A stretch of 37,308 bases of DNA, taken from the NCBI GenBank assembly GCA_903900265.1, contig CAIUMM010000057.1, positions 1 to 37,308 of the forward strand. Reading direction: 5' to 3'. Below are positions 27,792 to 34,633 of this stretch, in pieces. Made by a program: the position numbers and the translations under genes. Positions within the stretch are counted from its first letter, which is position 1. Each line of letters starts with the position of its first letter. The stretch is from an uncultured Pseudomonadota bacterium (lineage in GTDB: Bacteria > Myxococcota_A > UBA796 > SXON01). The notes below the pieces were generated by a model, which did not search any database, was not told the DNA's origin, and saw only the letters and a list, made by a program, of their open reading frames with translations.

Positions 27792-27819
27792 TTGACGCCT
27801 TCGGTGAGCACGTTAGAAG
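27792..27819 (+). promoter_or_regulatory. Probable tRNA-Phe promoter
   Basis: TTGACG (27792-27797), 16 bases, then TAGAAG (27814-27819). Start of transcription would fall about 22 bases before the tRNA. The -35 match is good; the -10 match is moderate. Confidence 0.45.
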
Positions 27820-27848
27820 GTGTGCGCTTCGACGATGTCGAGGCAAAT

Positions 27849-27921
27849 GGCCGGGTAGCTCAGTTGGTAGAGCAGGGGACTGAAAATCCCCGTGTCGGCG
27901 GTTCAATTCCGTCCCCGGCCA
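27849..27921 (+). tRNA. tRNA-Phe (anticodon GAA)
   Basis: All four arms fold. The acceptor GGCCGGG pairs perfectly with CCCGGCC, and the D-arm is GCTC/GAGC. The anticodon stem GGGGA/TCCCC carries loop CTGAAAA with anticodon GAA, and the T-arm GGCGG/CCGTC carries TTCAATT. The discriminator base is A at 27921. It is followed by CCC, so the 3' CCA is not encoded and must be added enzymatically. Confidence 0.96.
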
Positions 27922-27981
27922 CCCCTTTACCCTTTCGGCATCTCGGTGTCGGAACTACGGTGCACAGGATAGGCAGCCTAC

Positions 27982-28284
27982 GTGTTGTTGCTCGTCCTCG
28001 CCATCTTGATGCTCTTCGGTTGCAGTGCAGACCCCTGCAACGCGCTGTGCAACACCGTCGTGCAGCGCATTGACGGGTGTCGCGGCGAATGGGGCGCGAC
28101 CTGGGAAGACTTCGACGCGGTCAGCCGCGCGGATCTGCGGCAGACCTGCCAGGATGAGTGGGATGTCACGCGGGGAGAGATCCCTACGCGACAAATCCCC
28201 GAGGCCGATGATGCGTGCAGCGCAGCCACCGACGACCTTGCGGCGATGAACTGCGATGAGCTGCGCGCGCTTTATCTGCCATAA
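27982..28284 (+). CDS. Small cysteine-rich lipoprotein
   Basis: 100 residues from a GTG start. The LLLVLAILMLFGC signal ends in a lipobox with Cys14. The mature protein has Cys at regular places (CNALCNTVV, DGCRGEW, QTCQDEW, DACSAAT, MNCDEL), likely forming disulfides in a helical bundle. Such small Cys-paired helical lipoproteins are common in myxobacterial genomes, with unknown function. It begins 60 bases after the tRNA gene and converges on the His-rich Nfu_N gene. Confidence 0.75.
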   Translation: MLLLVLAILMLFGCSADPCNALCNTVVQRIDGCRGEWGATWEDFDAVSRADLRQTCQDEWDVTRGEIPTRQIPEADDACSAATDDLAAMNCDELRALYLP

Positions 28285-28293
28285 ACGGCAGGT

Positions 28294-28932
28294 TCAGCCT
28301 GCGTAGGCGCCCTGCAGAAAGGTGATCACCGCCGCGTCCAGCGCGTTCCAATCGGCGTCCGCGCTGCGGGTGACCGTCACGAAGTCGTTCACCGCGAAGA
28401 CGCTGGCGACGCCCTTCACCGTGAACAGCCCGCCGAGGGCGTGGCCCTTGGCATCTGCGGCGTTGCTGAGGGAGAGCGAGCCTTTCTCGACGACTTTCTG
28501 CCCCACGACGTACTTGCGCGCGTTGGGGTTTGGGGTCTCTTCGGAGCGGATGGCGATGGTGCCCTTTTTCTTGGTGGGCTTCTTTACAGGCTTGTCTGCA
28601 GCCTTCTCGACGGGAGCCGCTTCGTGCCCATGATCGTGTCCATGGTCGTGCGAGTGGCCGTGGTCATGCCCGTGATCGTCCGTCGGCGCGGCTTCGACCT
28701 TGGCGGGCGCTGGGCGCTCGCCGCCGTGGTCGTGGGAGTGGCCGTGGTCGTGGGAGTGGCCGTGGTCATGGCCGCTGTCTTCCGCAGCGGGGGCGGGCGG
28801 CGGAGGCGGCTTGGGACGCGTGCGGCGGGGAGGGGGAGGCGCTTCGGCTGCGGGAGCGGAGCTGCGGCCCATCACCAGCGCGGCGAGGCGGGTGGCGACA
28901 CGGAGGGGGAGAGAGAGGATTTTCTTGTACAT
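28294..28932 (-). CDS. Nfu_N-domain protein with long His/Asp/Gly tracts
   Basis: 212 residues. Residues 1-22 are a basic, hydrophobic segment without a clear cleavage site. A Pro-rich stretch (30-50) leads into two metal-binding-like tracts of HDHGHS type: residues 55-69 with 8 His and 87-103 with 9 His. A Lys/Pro-rich linker (107-124) then leads to an Nfu_N domain (125-210) that starts [14 protein letters not shown], matching the ETPNPN hallmark of Nfu/NifU N-terminal domains. The C-terminal CxxC cluster-binding domain of full Nfu proteins is absent. His-rich tracts of this kind store or deliver nickel, zinc or cobalt in HypB, CooJ and zinc-importer loops. A metal-delivery role in iron-sulfur assembly or repair is my inference. 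It sits near an A-type carrier, ferredoxin and frataxin. Confidence 0.8.
   Translation of the reverse strand: MYKKILSLPLRVATRLAALVMGRSSAPAAEAPPPPRRTRPKPPPPPAPAAEDSGHDHGHSHDHGHSHDHGGERPAPAKVEAAPTDDHGHDHGHSHDHGHDHGHEAAPVEKAADKPVKKPTKKKGTIAIRSEETPNPNARKYVVGQKVVEKGSLSLSNAADAKGHALGGLFTVKGVASVFAVNDFVTVTRSADADWNALDAAVITFLQGAYAG
28624..28770 (-). repeat. DNA repeats encoding the two His-rich tracts
   Basis: Two blocks (28726-28770 and 28624-28674) of short repeats whose 6- or 12-base units encode HDHGHS. On the plus strand they read as GTGGTCGTGGGAGTGGCC-like repeats. Length variation by slippage is likely between strains. Confidence 0.75.
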
Positions 28933-29004
28933 GGCGGGTGACTAATCCGAAAGCTGCGCGGGGGCATGGGTACGCTGCGGCGGGATGTGACCTGCGTCGC
29001 TGAA

Positions 29005-29952
29005 TCAGCGGGAAGCTTCGATGGTCACGACAAAAGCCTCGAATCCTGCGGCCGTCGCGGCGTGTTGCAAAGCCGGAGCGCGATCGGGCGTGCAGACGCC
29101 GAAACACACGCCGCCACCGCCCGCCCCGGCCAGCTTCGCACCCGCGGCGCCTGCCTGGCGCAGCGACGCGCACATGGCGTCGAGGGCAGGGGTGCTCACC
29201 CCGATACGCTGGAGCAACGTATGATTTTCGTTCAGGAGCGGCCCGAGCCTGTAGCCTTGGTCGCTGCTTTCCGCGTCCGATGCGAGACAGGCGCTGATCT
29301 GCTCGACGATCGCGCCGATGGCGCGCAGCTCGTCCGCGGATCCGCGGGCGCGCACGCTGGCGACCATCTCGGCGGTCGTGAAGGCGGGCTTCCCCGTGTT
29401 CACGACGACAAGCGTGAGCGGGTGCGCAAGGTTCAACTTCGTGATCTCAGGTGCGGAAGCGGTCCGACGGTATCGAACCGCACCGCCCAACAGGCTAACC
29501 GCGTGATCAATCCCGGATGGCGTTCCGTGAAACGCGCGCTCGATGGCGAACGCGCGACGATGCAATTCGGCAAAGTCAGCCGGAGCCCGCGGTGCGCTTT
29601 CGCTCCCGCTGTCTGCCACTTCTCGGGCGTTCAAAGCGCGTAGCGTCGCGACCGCTAAGGCTGCGCTTGAGCCGAGCCCGCAGCCTACCGGGAGCGCGCT
29701 CGCGATGTGGACATGGAGCCCAGCCGCGGGGAGCACCGTCAAAAGAGCAGGCCACAAGCGATCGTCGTGGATGGTCGCTTGCAGCGTGCTGGGGCCTGCC
29801 TGCTCGCGCAGCGTAACCGTCGTCAGCAGCGGCAGGGCCACGGCGATCGCCGGGTGTCCCTCCACCACGGCGTGCTCGCCGGTCAGGATCAACTTTCCCG
29901 GCGCTTGGCCGGTAAAGGTCCTAGTTTCCCTTGATGGCGTACGTAAAGCCAA
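29005..29952 (-). CDS. mvaK1: Mevalonate kinase
   Basis: 315 residues, a GHMP kinase. It phosphorylates mevalonate to 5-phosphomevalonate. Motif 1 is FTGQAPGKLILTGEHAVV at 13-30. The phosphate loop is VGCGLGSSAALAVA at 89-102, and GTPSGIDHAVSLLGG at 143-157 carries the catalytic Asp149. The third GHMP motif is AKLAGAGGGGVCFG near the C-terminus. HAVV...GTPSGID is the pattern that sets mevalonate kinases apart from the other GHMP members. The ATG at 29952 overlaps the end of the copper-protein gene by 32 bases; no better start exists before motif 1. It is the last of five minus-strand genes that also encode the next two pathway steps. Confidence 0.92.
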   Translation of the reverse strand: MALRTPSRETRTFTGQAPGKLILTGEHAVVEGHPAIAVALPLLTTVTLREQAGPSTLQATIHDDRLWPALLTVLPAAGLHVHIASALPVGCGLGSSAALAVATLRALNAREVADSGSESAPRAPADFAELHRRAFAIERAFHGTPSGIDHAVSLLGGAVRYRRTASAPEITKLNLAHPLTLVVVNTGKPAFTTAEMVASVRARGSADELRAIGAIVEQISACLASDAESSDQGYRLGPLLNENHTLLQRIGVSTPALDAMCASLRQAGAAGAKLAGAGGGGVCFGVCTPDRAPALQHAATAAGFEAFVVTIEASR

Positions 29953-31162
29953 AGCACATCTCGTCGTGCGTGCCTTCGCCCCACACGACGTCGTTCGGGT
30001 TGTCGCTGTTGTCCCAATGGCACGCCATGCTCACCGCATCCCCTGCAGTGATACGTGCAGGTTCATCATACAACGCGGTGATTTGATTGTGGAAGTCCCA
30101 GTCGTTCATCTGCACCAAGCAGCTGGTGGACGCGTCCGCGTGGGCGATCTCGTAGCTGAACCGGCTGCCGCGGGTGTGCATGTGCGGGAACACGCCGAGG
30201 ATGTCGTAGTCGCCGTAGGTCCACGGGAAGACCAGCGTGGACTCGTAGTCGGCGTCGCCGGCGGGGATGGTGAAGTCGTAGGTGCCGACGGGCAGCATGT
30301 AGACGCGCTCGTCGACGCTCTCGGTGGTGGTCAAGCCGTAACCGGACTGATCCTGCTCGAGATTGGCGCCGTCAAAGCTGTTGAAGTAGTGCATCTGCAA
30401 TACGAGCTTGGTGCCTGCGTTGAGCTTCAAGCCCATGCCGTCCGCGAACGCGACCGGCTCCCCGCCCGGCGCCCAGCCGGTGACGAACTCCCAGCCATCT
30501 TCGCCGAAGCCGCCGCAGTCAAAGCCCTCGTGCGGGTCTCCCCCGGTCCCGTCGCCGAGACTCTGGTCGTGGGAGTCAAAAAGCACGACGTGATGCACGA
30601 TCTTCGGGTTGTTGACCAGCGCTTCGAAGCCGGTGACGTACACCGCGGAGGTGTTTTCAAGATCCAGCTCAAAGCAACGATAGTCGTCGCCGTTCGCGTC
30701 GAAGGTGGGCGTGAAGGGCGCGCTCGCGATCAGCTCGATGTCGAAAGGGGCGATGGTGCGCGGCGTAGGGGCGGTCGGCGCGTCGGCGGCGTCCCCTAAA
30801 GGCGCGCCGGCGTCCGCCCACGCGGCGATCTTCGCTTTGTCGGCATCGGAGATAAAATAGCGGTCTGAATCCGCGTATTCGCGGCAGTCCGGATCCGGTG
30901 CAGGCGGCGGCATCGTGCCGTTTGCCGTCCGCGCCTGCATCGCCGCTGCTTGAGCGACCGCGACGGCTGGGTCATCGAAGCTGGGAGCGATGCCAGCGTC
31001 GGTGTGGCAGCGCGCGCAGGTGCGGTCGAGGATCGGCCGGACGTCGCGGTAGTAGGTGACGTCATCGGCCGCCTTGGAGGCGTCGGGCTTGCACGCCGGA
31101 AGGTTCCCGAGGAGCAACGGTGCAAGCACCGGAGCGAGCAAGTGGATCTTGAGGGGATTCAT
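29921..31162 (-). CDS. Lipoprotein with cytochrome c-like CxxCH and copper type II monooxygenase-like domains
   Basis: 413 residues. The lipoprotein signal ends LPAC (Cys24). A heme-c motif CARCH (49-53) lies in a DVRPILDRTCARCHTDAGIAP segment of the kind found in planctomycete/myxobacterial cytochromes, with Met84 in NGTMPPP as possible axial ligand. The rest resembles the two-domain copper type II, ascorbate-dependent monooxygenases (PHM/DBM): KIVHHVVLFD with His190-His191, LQMHYFN with His258, FPHMHTRG with His327/His329, and GTHDEMCFG with Met402. All copper-ligand positions seem kept. The natural substrate is unknown; the heme could feed electrons instead of ascorbate. The start at 31162 makes an ATGA overlap with the ArsC-like gene. 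It lies inside the mevalonate operon. Confidence 0.8.
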   Translation of the reverse strand: MNPLKIHLLAPVLAPLLLGNLPACKPDASKAADDVTYYRDVRPILDRTCARCHTDAGIAPSFDDPAVAVAQAAAMQARTANGTMPPPAPDPDCREYADSDRYFISDADKAKIAAWADAGAPLGDAADAPTAPTPRTIAPFDIELIASAPFTPTFDANGDDYRCFELDLENTSAVYVTGFEALVNNPKIVHHVVLFDSHDQSLGDGTGGDPHEGFDCGGFGEDGWEFVTGWAPGGEPVAFADGMGLKLNAGTKLVLQMHYFNSFDGANLEQDQSGYGLTTTESVDERVYMLPVGTYDFTIPAGDADYESTLVFPWTYGDYDILGVFPHMHTRGSRFSYEIAHADASTSCLVQMNDWDFHNQITALYDEPARITAGDAVSMACHWDNSDNPNDVVWGEGTHDEMCFGFTYAIKGN

Positions 31163-31500
31163 AGCGTGGCTCCGAGGCAGGCTTTGTGGACCCACGCTTT
31201 TTTACCGTCGTCCCGCAGCAGGATGGGGCGACGCAGCAGGTTCACCTCGGTGACCGCCGCGGCCACGAAGGTCTCCAGATCGGGCAGCGACGCCTTCCAG
31301 CCGTTTTCCTTGTAGATCGCGTGGGTGGTGTTGATCACCTCCGCGACTCCGCCGGCGGCTTGCGTCATCGTGCGCACCTCCGCTGCGGTGAGCGGCTCTT
31401 TGCTGTAGTTTTTTTCGGCCATGTCGAGGAACTGGGCGCGCAGCTTCGTTCGGACTTCCCTACAGGTGGTGCAGGTGGACTTCCAGTACAGGGTCGGCAT
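31159..31500 (-). CDS. ArsC/Spx-family thioredoxin-fold protein
   Basis: 113 residues. It starts MPTLYWKSTCTTCREVRTKL with a CxxC (Cys10, Cys13) at the end of the first strand. LLRRPILLRDDGKKAWVH near the C-terminus holds the conserved Arg-Pro of the ArsC/Spx family. The family includes arsenate reductases and the redox regulators Spx/MgsR, as well as uncharacterised YffB proteins. True ArsC activity cannot be assumed: no arsenic genes are nearby. It is coupled (ATGA) to the cytochrome/copper lipoprotein gene and lies 40 bases after the kinase-GNAT gene, so it belongs to the mevalonate operon. Confidence 0.82.
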   Translation of the reverse strand: MPTLYWKSTCTTCREVRTKLRAQFLDMAEKNYSKEPLTAAEVRTMTQAAGGVAEVINTTHAIYKENGWKASLPDLETFVAAAVTEVNLLRRPILLRDDGKKAWVHKACLGATL

Positions 31501-31540
31501 GGCGGCAGCATAGCCTCGAGCGGCGCGGTTGGAGGCGGGA

Positions 31541-32911
31541 TCAGCGTTCTGTTTCTCGGTTGGCGAGCGCCTTGCGCCACAAGATCACGCGGCTCCCGGC
31601 TTCGATCCGGGACCCGGTCTCGCTGAGCCCTGCTCCGCGCAGCACGGCCTTAGATGCGACGTTGAAATCGAGGCTCTCTGCGGTGAGCGCCTTCACTCCG
31701 GGCTGCTGCGCCGCCCAGGCTTCAAAGGTGCGAACGGCGTCTTTTGCCAGTCCACGCTTCCGGTGCTCCGGGAGGATCGCGTAGCCGAATTCCAGCTCGC
31801 CCTCGCGGTTTGGGCCGACCTTGCCGCCAATCTCGCCGACGAGCGTCCCGGAGGCGCGCTCGACCACCAGCCACGCCCATTTGGCCTCGTCCGGGTCCCG
31901 CGCCCAGCGATCAACGAGGATCGGCAGCACCGCAGCGTAGTCGGGCTGCGGCCAGGATGCGGGAACCGTGGCTTCGATGTGGGCCGCGAGCGCGCCGCGA
32001 TTGCCCAGCGCCAGCCGCAGCCGGTCGGGGTTGAACGGCAGCAGGTCTACCTCTTGCCCGTGCAACGCCCACAAGCCGGCGGGCTCGGCCACCTTACAGG
32101 GGATCACCTTGCGGTTGTGGGCCTCGCAGTCGGTGACGAACGCGGCGCGGGCGTCGGCATCGGGAAAAACCGCGACGGCGATGTCCCCGCCTCCGGCGCC
32201 GCTGGGCTTCGCGCCCCCGCCAAAGCGCTCGGCGGCGTCGGCGATGTCGCAGTGCTCGGGGGTCTCGTAGGCGATGCCCGCCTCACGGGCCATGCCGCGC
32301 AGCAAGCGCCACGCCTCGCGGGTGACCGCGACCGGCGCGTAGCCGAAGCCGTCTACGAGCGCGCGGGAGTCATCGACGAAGGAGGTGCGGTCCTTCCATG
32401 CTTTGTACTGGGCGACGCGAGGCCCGGTCTGCGCGCTTTGTCCGCTCCACACCACCGCAAAGCAGGGGACGGGCACGTGCGCGCCGTCGGGAAAGCGTCG
32501 CACCCCGCCGTTCAGCGCCGCAAAAACGTCGACGCCCGATCCGCCGCCTTGGACCTGACGATGTACGTCGAACGCGTCTTTCGGAGGCCGGCCCGCTGCG
32601 ATCACCGCCGCTACCGTAGCCGCCGCCGAACCTCCAAAACCTGCTTTGGCGCCGCCGAGATCAACGGCGTTCCAGTCCTCGAACGTGTAATGTCCTGCCG
32701 TCTCGGGCAGCGCGCCCAGCGCCGCGCGTACGAAGCTGTCGTCGCCCGGCGTCGTCCAGCCGCGCGGCCCCGGCGACCAGGTGCAGCGCACCCCGTGATC
32801 CACCGCCGCGACCACCGCGCCTGCGCCGTCCAGCACCGCGTATTCTCCGATCAGCACGAGCTTTCCGGGAGCACGAAAGCTGCGCGGCGGGCCGATCATC
32901 GTGCCGGTCAT
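31541..32911 (-). CDS. Phosphomevalonate kinase fused to a GNAT acetyltransferase domain
   Basis: 456 residues in one uninterrupted frame. Residues 1-285 are a GHMP kinase of the phosphomevalonate kinase type: SFRAPGKLVLIGEYAVLDGA (11-30), the phosphate loop AGFGGSAAATVAAV (90-103), QGGGSGVDVFAALNGG (121-136) as in other phosphomevalonate kinases, and KPSGAGGGD (235-243). Residues 287-447 are a GNAT domain: VDLLPFNPDRLRLAL opening strand, LEFGYAILPEHRKRGLAKDA with the acetyl-CoA loop (381-389), and FNVASKAVLRGAGL. The kinase makes diphosphomevalonate, the substrate of the decarboxylase encoded just upstream. The acetyl acceptor of the GNAT part is unknown. The ATG at 32911 overlaps the mvaD stop (ATGA); the longer open frame above is a shadow of mvaD. 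Confidence 0.85.
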   Translation of the reverse strand: MTGTMIGPPRSFRAPGKLVLIGEYAVLDGAGAVVAAVDHGVRCTWSPGPRGWTTPGDDSFVRAALGALPETAGHYTFEDWNAVDLGGAKAGFGGSAAATVAAVIAAGRPPKDAFDVHRQVQGGGSGVDVFAALNGGVRRFPDGAHVPVPCFAVVWSGQSAQTGPRVAQYKAWKDRTSFVDDSRALVDGFGYAPVAVTREAWRLLRGMAREAGIAYETPEHCDIADAAERFGGGAKPSGAGGGDIAVAVFPDADARAAFVTDCEAHNRKVIPCKVAEPAGLWALHGQEVDLLPFNPDRLRLALGNRGALAAHIEATVPASWPQPDYAAVLPILVDRWARDPDEAKWAWLVVERASGTLVGEIGGKVGPNREGELEFGYAILPEHRKRGLAKDAVRTFEAWAAQQPGVKALTAESLDFNVASKAVLRGAGLSETGSRIEAGSRVILWRKALANRETER

Positions 32912-33915
32912 CGCGCAGTTTCTCGCCACGGAGCCGTAGTCACGACCCGCGCCGCGCCGCCCGGATGGAGCACCTGCGCGCTCAGGCTCGCTTCTGCGAA
33001 CAGCGCCGCCATGGTCGCGGCATCGGCCGCGCTGCACAGCGCCTTGACGTTCGGGCCCGCGTCCATCGTCGCCCACACGCCGATCCCGGACTTGCGCGCG
33101 GTGCGCACCACCTCAAGCGCGCGCATCGTCTCGGGTTTCCAGTACATCACGGCCGGATCCGCCGCGATCATCGACGCGTGCATCCGCAGCGCCGAGCGCT
33201 CGGTGATCGCGCCTAACTTTTCCAAATCCCGCGCGAGCACCGCCTCCCGCGCTTCGACCACGTCCTTCGGCGCGTGCTCTACCCACGCCGGGTAGTACGG
33301 GCTGGTGCGCATCGTGTGGTTCATGCCTTCGGTAGAGCCGATCTCCTTAGGGCCGGATCGCACCAGCACCACGAGCATCCGCACGTCCCAGTGATCGGCG
33401 GGAGCGATGGCCACGCCGTGGCTGTCCAGTCCGTCGTCGCGTTCCCCCATCGCCCATTCCACCCAGCCGCCCTGCAAAGAACGCGTGGCGCTGCCTGATC
33501 CCTGGCGCGCGAGCACGGCGAGCTCGACGTCGGACAGGTTCGCGCCCGACGCGGCGTTCGCGGCGACGACAAGCGCCGCAAAACCAGAAGCGCTGGAGGC
33601 GAGCCCCGCGGCGGTCGGGAAGTCGTTGCCGGTGTGGATCTCGCAGGGCGGGCGCTCCCCGAAGCGGTCGAGCGTCGCGAAGATCTTGCGGCCTTCTCCG
33701 CCGGTGTTCTCCACGCCGTTGAACACCACGCGGTCTCGCTCCGCGCCCCACACCACAGTGGTCTCGGTGCGAAACGGCGCGAGCGTCAACGACAAGCTCG
33801 GGGTGCTCGGCAGGTTCAGCGCGGCGTCGCGCTTTCCCCAGTACTTGCAGAGCGCGATGTTGGGGTGTGCGACAGCGGTCGCGACTCCGTGCGTAGCGGT
33901 TCGATCGGCGGGCAT
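32908..33915 (-). CDS. mvaD: Diphosphomevalonate decarboxylase
   Basis: 335 residues. It uses ATP to convert diphosphomevalonate to isopentenyl diphosphate. The hallmark ALCKYWGKRD is at 21-30 and the phosphate loop TAAGLASSASGFAAL at 101-115. The catalytic Asp285 lies in TMDAGPNVKAL, and GSGSATRSLQGGWVEW is another conserved block. The start at 33915 is preceded by GGAGG only two bases away, closer than usual but without a better in-frame alternative. It is the first gene of the mevalonate operon and divergent from the GST gene across 46 bases. Hydroxymethylglutaryl-CoA synthase/reductase and isopentenyl isomerase are not in the window. Confidence 0.94.
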   Translation of the reverse strand: MPADRTATHGVATAVAHPNIALCKYWGKRDAALNLPSTPSLSLTLAPFRTETTVVWGAERDRVVFNGVENTGGEGRKIFATLDRFGERPPCEIHTGNDFPTAAGLASSASGFAALVVAANAASGANLSDVELAVLARQGSGSATRSLQGGWVEWAMGERDDGLDSHGVAIAPADHWDVRMLVVLVRSGPKEIGSTEGMNHTMRTSPYYPAWVEHAPKDVVEAREAVLARDLEKLGAITERSALRMHASMIAADPAVMYWKPETMRALEVVRTARKSGIGVWATMDAGPNVKALCSAADAATMAALFAEASLSAQVLHPGGAARVVTTAPWRETAR

Positions 33916-33924
33916 CGCCTCCGG

Positions 33925-33936
33925 TATCCGGATAAT
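33925..33936. promoter_or_regulatory. Possible promoter/operator between mvaD and the GST gene
   Basis: GATAAT (33931-33936) is a good -10-like box for the plus-strand GST gene. It overlaps the perfect palindrome TATCCGGATA (33925-33934), which lies right above mvaD on the other strand. The palindrome could be an operator; this is inference. Confidence 0.35.
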
Positions 33937-33961
33937 CCCGCGGCTCCAAGGAGCGATGATG

Positions 33962-34555
33962 ATGAAGCTGTATTTCAACAAGTTCTCGCGGGGCAGTCGG
34001 GACCTCTGGATGCTCGAGGAGCTCGGCGTCCCCTTTGAGTGTGTGACGCTCGACATGCGCACCGGCGAGCACCGCGATCCGGCCAAGAACCCGCACCCGC
34101 TGCTGAAGGTGCCCGCGCTCGTCGAAGACGACGGCACCGTGCTCATGGAGAGCCACGCCATCGTCGTACACTTGGCGGATCGCTACGCCGACAAGGGCTT
34201 CATCCCGCCGTCCGGCCAGCGGGGCCGCTTCTACCAGTGGTGCTTCTACGTGCAGGTCACGCTGGAGCCCGAGGTGTACGCGGTGTTCACCCAGTCGCGC
34301 ATCCCCGAAGGCGAGCGCCAGCCGGCGATCGCCGAGGCCGCCCGCGCCAAGTTCGCGACGCTGCTGGGACCGGTGCGCGCCGCGCTCGCCGACTCGCCGT
34401 ACCTGCTTGGCGATTCGTTCATGGCTTGCGACCTGCTGATGGCCGGCGTGCTGATCTGGGCGCGCGGGCTCGGGATGCTCGAAGGCGAGACGGCGCTGCT
34501 GGCGTACGCGGATCGGTGCGCGGCGCGGCCTGCGCGTGCGCGGTCGTTGGCCTGA
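33962..34555 (+). CDS. Glutathione S-transferase family protein
   Basis: 197 residues. The N-terminal thioredoxin-like domain (KLYFNKFSRGSRDLWMLEELGVPFECV) has Ser in the position that activates glutathione, followed by the KVPALVEDDG cis-Pro loop and LMESHAIVVHLADRY, which binds the gamma-glutamyl group. The C-terminal helical domain contains LGDSFMACDLLMAGVL, the usual N-capping Asp motif. Three ATG codons in a row (33956, 33959, 33962) are possible starts. AAGGAG at 33948-33953 leaves 2, 5 and 8 bases, so the second or third is more likely. Substrate unknown. It is transcribed away from mvaD. Confidence 0.88.
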   Translation: MKLYFNKFSRGSRDLWMLEELGVPFECVTLDMRTGEHRDPAKNPHPLLKVPALVEDDGTVLMESHAIVVHLADRYADKGFIPPSGQRGRFYQWCFYVQVTLEPEVYAVFTQSRIPEGERQPAIAEAARAKFATLLGPVRAALADSPYLLGDSFMACDLLMAGVLIWARGLGMLEGETALLAYADRCAARPARARSLA

Positions 34556-34584
34556 GCGGCTGGGGGAGTGGGGGGCGGACGAAG

Positions 34585-34613
34585 TTGACTTCGCTACAGA
34601 CTTCCTGTACATC
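34585..34613 (+). promoter_or_regulatory. Probable sigma-70-type promoter of the polyamine transport unit
   Basis: TTGACT (34585-34590), a 17-base spacer, and TACATC (34608-34613). The -35 box sits inside GAAGT-TG-ACTTC (34581-34592), an inverted repeat that could be an operator. The predicted start near 34620 leaves a leader of about 14 bases before the proposed ATT start. Confidence 0.55.
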
Positions 34614-34622
34614 CGCGCGCGC

Positions 34623-34627
34623 AGGAG
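34623..34627 (+). promoter_or_regulatory. Ribosome binding site pointing to an ATT start codon
   Basis: AGGAG lies six bases before ATT 34634. It is 30 bases before the TTG at 34658, too far to serve it. No ATG, GTG or TTG lies in frame between the stop at 34586 and 34658. Confidence 0.5.
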
Positions 34628-34633
34628 TCTACA

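Noticed and set aside
27849..27921. tRNA-Phe as an integration site for a mobile element
   Set aside because: No integrase and no repeat of the tRNA 3' end were seen within the window.
28624..28770. Short regular DNA repeats that could suggest a CRISPR or tandem-repeat locus
   Set aside because: They are in frame and encode the HDHGHS tracts; no spacers.
31159..31500. Arsenic resistance arsC
   Set aside because: No arsR, arsB or acr3 nearby and the context is isoprenoid/redox; only the ArsC/Spx fold family can be claimed.
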